From NCBI GenBank assembly GCA_016931365.1, contig JAFGEY010000082.1, forward strand, positions 1 through 7,386: 7,386 nucleotides of DNA, read 5' to 3'. The DNA is from Anaerolineae bacterium. GTDB lineage: Bacteria; Chloroflexota; Anaerolineae; JAFGEY01. Each line of letters begins with the position of its first letter. Within the stretch, counting starts at the first letter, position 1. This document shows positions 5,573-7,386 of the stretch, piece after piece. A model generated the notes under the pieces. That model made no database searches and had not been told where the DNA came from. It saw only the letters and a program-made list of their open reading frames with translations. The translations under genes and the position numbers were made by a program.

Positions 5573-6808
5573 TTATTGCGGTGGGATCAAGGCTTCCAGC
5601 AGCCCTTGATTCCATTTTTTCAAGCTCCGGTCATAGGCCCCAAACCCGGAGCCGAACTCCCAATACGACCAGGCCATCCCTCGCTTTTCGGCTTCCTCGC
5701 GCAAAGTGGTCGTCCAGCGCACGCGCGAGTCCATATCGGCCTTGCTGTACGCACCAAACTCGCCCATCCACAGCGGGCAATCGAGCTTTTCACTCCCCAT
5801 GACGGCCCAGTCGAGGTCTTTTTGTATGGTATACGCGCTGGCCGGATTGCTCCGTTCGTTCAGCTTGTTATAGTCTTCATACCACTTTTTGAGCCAACTT
5901 AACTCTAGCGATGCCGGATCGGGCGTAAAGGGTGTGGCCGGCGGGCCGGGCCACTGCACGCCGACGCTCAACGGATCGCTCGACCATTCCGCGCCCTGGT
6001 GAGTGAACGGAAACGGCTCGTAATAGTGGAACGAGCAGACATAATTCTCTTCACCTTCCGGCACCTTGAGCTTCATCATGCCGGTGATGCCGCCCCATTC
6101 CGCGCCGTCGATGACGATGGTGTGAAACTTGTCCAGGTGGCGGATTTCGGTCACGGTTTGGGCCAGCAGGCTGTTCCATGCATCGGGGCTGAGGTTGCTG
6201 TTTGGCTCGTTCAGCGGCTCAAAGTAGAGGTTGTCGGGCCGCTCGCGGTAGCGCAGCACGATCTGCTGCCAGATGGCAACGAACCGCGCTTTGTGATCGG
6301 CCGGCTTTTGAAACAGCTCGTTATAGTGGTGCATATTGATCACCACGTTGAGGTTGTTGGCCGTCGCATTGTCGATCACCCAGTCGACGCGCTGGAAAAA
6401 CGTTTCGTCGATGGTGTAGGGCGACTCTTCCAGAGCGTGCGCCGACCAGCGGATGGGCACACGGATGGTGTTGAATCCTGCTTCGGCGATCAACGTAAAG
6501 AATTCTTCTTCCAGCACCATGCCCCACTCGCCCTCGACCGGCGCTTCGAGCGCGTTGCCCAGATTGACGCCACGCCCCAGCCGCTTGCCCTGCTCGAATC
6601 GGTCGAGCGGATGGGCCGGCGGGGTGACGGTGGGCGAGGGAATCGGCGTGGGCGACGGCGTCGCAGTCGGTGGTTGGGGTGTATGGGTTGGGGGAGCGTC
6701 AGTGGCCATTGGGATAGGTTCTGGCGTCTCAGCGGGAGCCTGCGTTGGCGTCTTGGCACAGGCGACGAACAAAAGGGCCAGGATCAGAAACATCACGAGT
6801 TTTTTCAT
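5573..6808 (-). CDS. GH5-family glycoside hydrolase lipoprotein (cellulase/endoglucanase-like)
   Basis: The 411-residue product is a predicted secreted lipoprotein. A Lys-Lys N-terminus and hydrophobic segment (5-16) end in FVAC, with Cys17 as the lipidation site (Phe at -3 is slightly unusual). A Pro/Thr linker (20-66) precedes the catalytic domain (about 68-408). GH5 (clan GH-A) landmarks are RGVNLGNALEAP (79-90), RVPIRW (116-121), VINMHHYNE (156-164), the acid/base Glu201 in LNEPN, FHYYEPF (260-266) and the nucleophile Glu350 in WMGEFGAYS. These retaining enzymes cut beta-linked glycans; cellulase, mannanase, xylanase and arabinoxylanase activities all occur in the family, so the substrate is open. 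The start at 6808 is fixed by AAGGAG (complement of 6817-6822) 8 nt upstream and the lipoprotein signal; longer in-frame starts are rejected. An araD-like gene follows after 26 nt. Confidence 0.93.
   Translation of the reverse strand: MKKLVMFLILALLFVACAKTPTQAPAETPEPIPMATDAPPTHTPQPPTATPSPTPIPSPTVTPPAHPLDRFEQGKRLGRGVNLGNALEAPVEGEWGMVLEEEFFTLIAEAGFNTIRVPIRWSAHALEESPYTIDETFFQRVDWVIDNATANNLNVVINMHHYNELFQKPADHKARFVAIWQQIVLRYRERPDNLYFEPLNEPNSNLSPDAWNSLLAQTVTEIRHLDKFHTIVIDGAEWGGITGMMKLKVPEGEENYVCSFHYYEPFPFTHQGAEWSSDPLSVGVQWPGPPATPFTPDPASLELSWLKKWYEDYNKLNERSNPASAYTIQKDLDWAVMGSEKLDCPLWMGEFGAYSKADMDSRVRWTTTLREEAEKRGMAWSYWEFGSGFGAYDRSLKKWNQGLLEALIPPQ
6611..6751 (-). repeat. Pro/Thr-rich linker in the GH5 lipoprotein gene
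   Basis: Residues 20-66 of the GH5 protein are almost entirely Pro, Thr, Ala and Ser, including THTPQPPTATPSPTPIPSPT (41-60). It should hold the catalytic domain away from the membrane. The + strand of this segment is rich in short G runs as a by-product of Pro and Thr codons. Confidence 0.85.
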
Positions 6809-6822
6809 CTGCTTAGCTCCTT

Positions 6823-6842
6823 CCAAGTTTGGGTAAACTTGG
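6823..6842. promoter_or_regulatory. Perfect 8-bp inverted repeat at the predicted GH5 transcription start
   Basis: CCAAGTTT (6823-6830) and AAACTTGG (6835-6842) are perfect inverted copies around GGGT. The predicted start from the extended -10 at 6846-6854 falls at about 6839, inside the palindrome, which then runs up to the Shine-Dalgarno. This position is classical for a repressor operator. An RNA hairpin is less likely because the transcript would lack the first bases of one arm. Confidence 0.5.
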
Positions 6843-6845
6843 CCT

Positions 6846-6854
6846 ATTCTACCA
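6846..6854 (-). promoter_or_regulatory. Extended -10 promoter element for the GH5-araD operon
   Basis: The - strand reads TGGTAGAAT, a TGn plus a 5/6 match to TATAAT. The -35 region 17 bp upstream (GTGGTT) is poor, so activity may depend on the extended -10 or on an activator. The predicted start is about 6839, 30 nt before the ATG. Confidence 0.5.
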
Positions 6855-6906
6855 CAAAGCTCGGGAAAAACCACTTTTTGCTCTTGGGCATTCTTGCTGA
6901 CCGTAA

Positions 6907-6966
6907 TGTCATCTAAACCTGACAAAAAGACATTTTTAACTGACATTTAGCAATTTATAATTGACA
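6907..6966. promoter_or_regulatory. Array of TGACA motifs at 21-bp steps upstream of the XRE gene
   Basis: TGACA starts at 6920, 6941 and 6962, exactly 21 bp apart (about two helical turns). The inverted form TGTCA at 6907 makes the dyad TGTCA-N8-TGACA (6907-6924). A further TGTCA lies at 6995-6999 at the predicted start point. The third copy is also the -35 box of the XRE promoter. The arrangement suggests binding sites for the adjacent XRE protein, which is inference. Confidence 0.4.
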
Positions 6967-6989
6967 AAATGCAAAATATAGATTACAAT
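6961..6989 (+). promoter_or_regulatory. Sigma70-type promoter for the XRE/membrane-protein operon
   Basis: A perfect -35 TTGACA (6961-6966), a 17-bp spacer and a -10 TACAAT (6984-6989, 5 of 6) make one of the best promoter matches in the window. The predicted start is about 6996, giving a leader of about 30 nt. Confidence 0.85.
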
Positions 6990-7012
6990 TATTCTGTCAG
7001 AATCAAGGCGAT

Positions 7013-7028
7013 AAGGAGGTTCAATGTG
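7013..7028 (+). promoter_or_regulatory. Strong Shine-Dalgarno with overlapping ATG-TGA and GTG start
   Basis: AAGGAGGT (7013-7020) is a full anti-16S match. Five bases later GTG (7026-7028) opens the XRE reading frame. Two bases before it, an ATG (7024-7026) in another frame is followed at once by TGA. This site decides the start: the in-frame ATG at 6969 lies upstream of the predicted transcription start and cannot be used from this promoter. Confidence 0.8.
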
Positions 7029-7244
7029 AAAGATATCGAAATTGGAAACAGGTTGCGGCTGGCACGGGTCGAAAAAGATCTGACGCAGCAGGAATTGGCT
7101 GATCGGGCCGGCGTAACCCGGCAAACGATCGGCTTGATCGAAGCGGGCAAGTACAATCCAACGCTCAGGTTGTGTCTTATGTTGGCTCGGATCACAGAGA
7201 AAACGTTGGATGAATTATTCTGGATTGAAGGAGAAATCGAATGA
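7026..7244 (+). CDS. Small XRE/Cro-type helix-turn-helix regulator
   Basis: The 72-residue protein is little more than one HTH_3 domain: IGNRLRLARVEKDLTQQEL (6-24), the recognition region GVTRQTIGLIEAGKYNPTL (29-47) and a final helix LDELFWIEGEIE (61-72). It resembles the short YozG-like transcription factors that bind DNA as dimers and often control themselves and a membrane-protein partner. The start is GTG at 7026, chosen because AAGGAGGT lies 5 nt upstream and the promoter -10 sits inside the longer reading frame that begins at 6969. Its stop overlaps the next start (ATGA at 7241-7244), so the two are translationally coupled. Its target is unknown; the TGACA array just upstream makes autoregulation plausible. 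Confidence 0.92.
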   Translation: MKDIEIGNRLRLARVEKDLTQQELADRAGVTRQTIGLIEAGKYNPTLRLCLMLARITEKTLDELFWIEGEIE

Positions 7245-7386
7245 AAAAATCATTGATTCATGACGAACGTCTGGCCGGCACGGCTGGCAAGATCGCGGTG
7301 ATTGTGCTGCCGCTGACGCAAATGGCCCTGGGGCTGGCGGTGGTTTATCGTGCGTATGTGCTCAATCAGCCCGACCACGAATTCAA
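7241..7386 (+). CDS. Small membrane protein paired with the XRE regulator (partial, 5' end only)
   Basis: The ATG at 7241 overlaps the regulator's stop and has GAAGGAG (7227-7233) 7 nt upstream. The frame stays open to the window end, giving 48 residues. They start with a polar segment (MKKSLIHDERLAGTAGK) followed by one hydrophobic stretch (about 18-38). The N-terminal DER motif before a helix resembles small multi-pass proteins that I recall sitting beside short XRE regulators in Firmicutes, but I cannot name the family. Tight coupling suggests that the membrane protein and regulator act together, for example in envelope sensing; that is inference. The rest of the gene is outside the window. 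Confidence 0.75.
   Translation, partial: MKKSLIHDERLAGTAGKIAVIVLPLTQMALGLAVVYRAYVLNQPDHEF

Noticed and set aside
5547..5615. 23-codon upstream extension of the araD-like gene
   Set aside because: It overlaps the 3' end of the GH5 gene and has no family match; the ATG at 5546 has GGAG at correct spacing and gives the usual AraD N-terminus.
6600..6700. Possible G-quadruplex in the G-rich + strand opposite the GH5 linker
   Set aside because: The G runs follow from Pro and Thr codons on the other strand and loop lengths are irregular; no independent reason to call a functional structure.
6809..6946. 46-codon upstream extension of the GH5 gene
   Set aside because: It would bury the lipoprotein signal peptide; AAGGAG and the MKK start at 6808 fit a secreted lipoprotein.
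6969..7025. N-terminal extension of the XRE protein from an in-frame ATG at 6969
   Set aside because: The extension would begin between the -35 and -10 of a near-consensus promoter and lacks a Shine-Dalgarno, whereas GTG at 7026 has AAGGAGGT 5 nt upstream and gives a normal HTH N-terminus.

Overview
The window reads as a G+C-rich bacterial chromosome segment, most likely from the phylum Chloroflexota (Anaerolineae or a related class). The main clue is that two proteins carry long Thr-Pro linkers directly after an N-terminal anchor. One is a membrane-anchored C39-peptidase-like/TPR protein and the other a glycoside hydrolase lipoprotein; both styles are typical of that phylum. This assignment is inference from protein style, not from a marker gene.

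Layout, left to right. (1) Positions 1-1089, + strand: the 3' end of a CDP-alcohol phosphatidyltransferase-like gene, then lgt (prolipoprotein diacylglyceryl transferase) 15 nt later, forming an envelope-lipid/lipoprotein operon closed by a strong bidirectional terminator (1110-1143). (2) 1156-2310, - strand: a signal-anchored, TP-linker, C39-like plus TPR protein whose peptidase centre looks degenerate. (3) 2311-2444: a short divergent intergenic region with two good promoters facing each other, whose predicted start points are adjacent bases. (4) 2445-4855, + strand: a two-gene ABC exporter operon with an ATGA overlap. The permease is a fusion of an ABC-2-type six-helix domain and a C-terminal SpoIIM (DUF95)-like domain. 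(5) 4862-4899: a perfect 15-bp hairpin shared by the convergent gene ends. (6) 4905-6808, - strand: a GH5-family lipoprotein glycosidase followed 26 nt later by an L-ribulose-5-phosphate 4-epimerase (araD-like), which looks like a small carbohydrate-use operon. (7) 6809-7025: an A+T-rich regulatory region with a palindrome at the predicted GH5 start point, a run of TGACA motifs at 21-bp steps, and a near-consensus promoter for the next operon. (8) 7026-7386, + strand: a small XRE/Cro-type regulator starting at GTG and, overlapping it by ATGA, the start of a small membrane protein cut by the window end.

How the genes relate: Lgt would lipidate lipoproteins such as the GH5 enzyme encoded in the same window. 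GH5 would act outside the cell on a beta-glycan and AraD inside on pentose phosphates. The ABC-SpoIIM exporter and the XRE/membrane-protein pair have no substrate or target that can be read from sequence. I see no CRISPR array, tRNA, rRNA, insertion sequence or defence system. The most unusual items are the permease-SpoIIM fusion, the pseudo-peptidase, the face-to-face promoters and the phased TGACA array.
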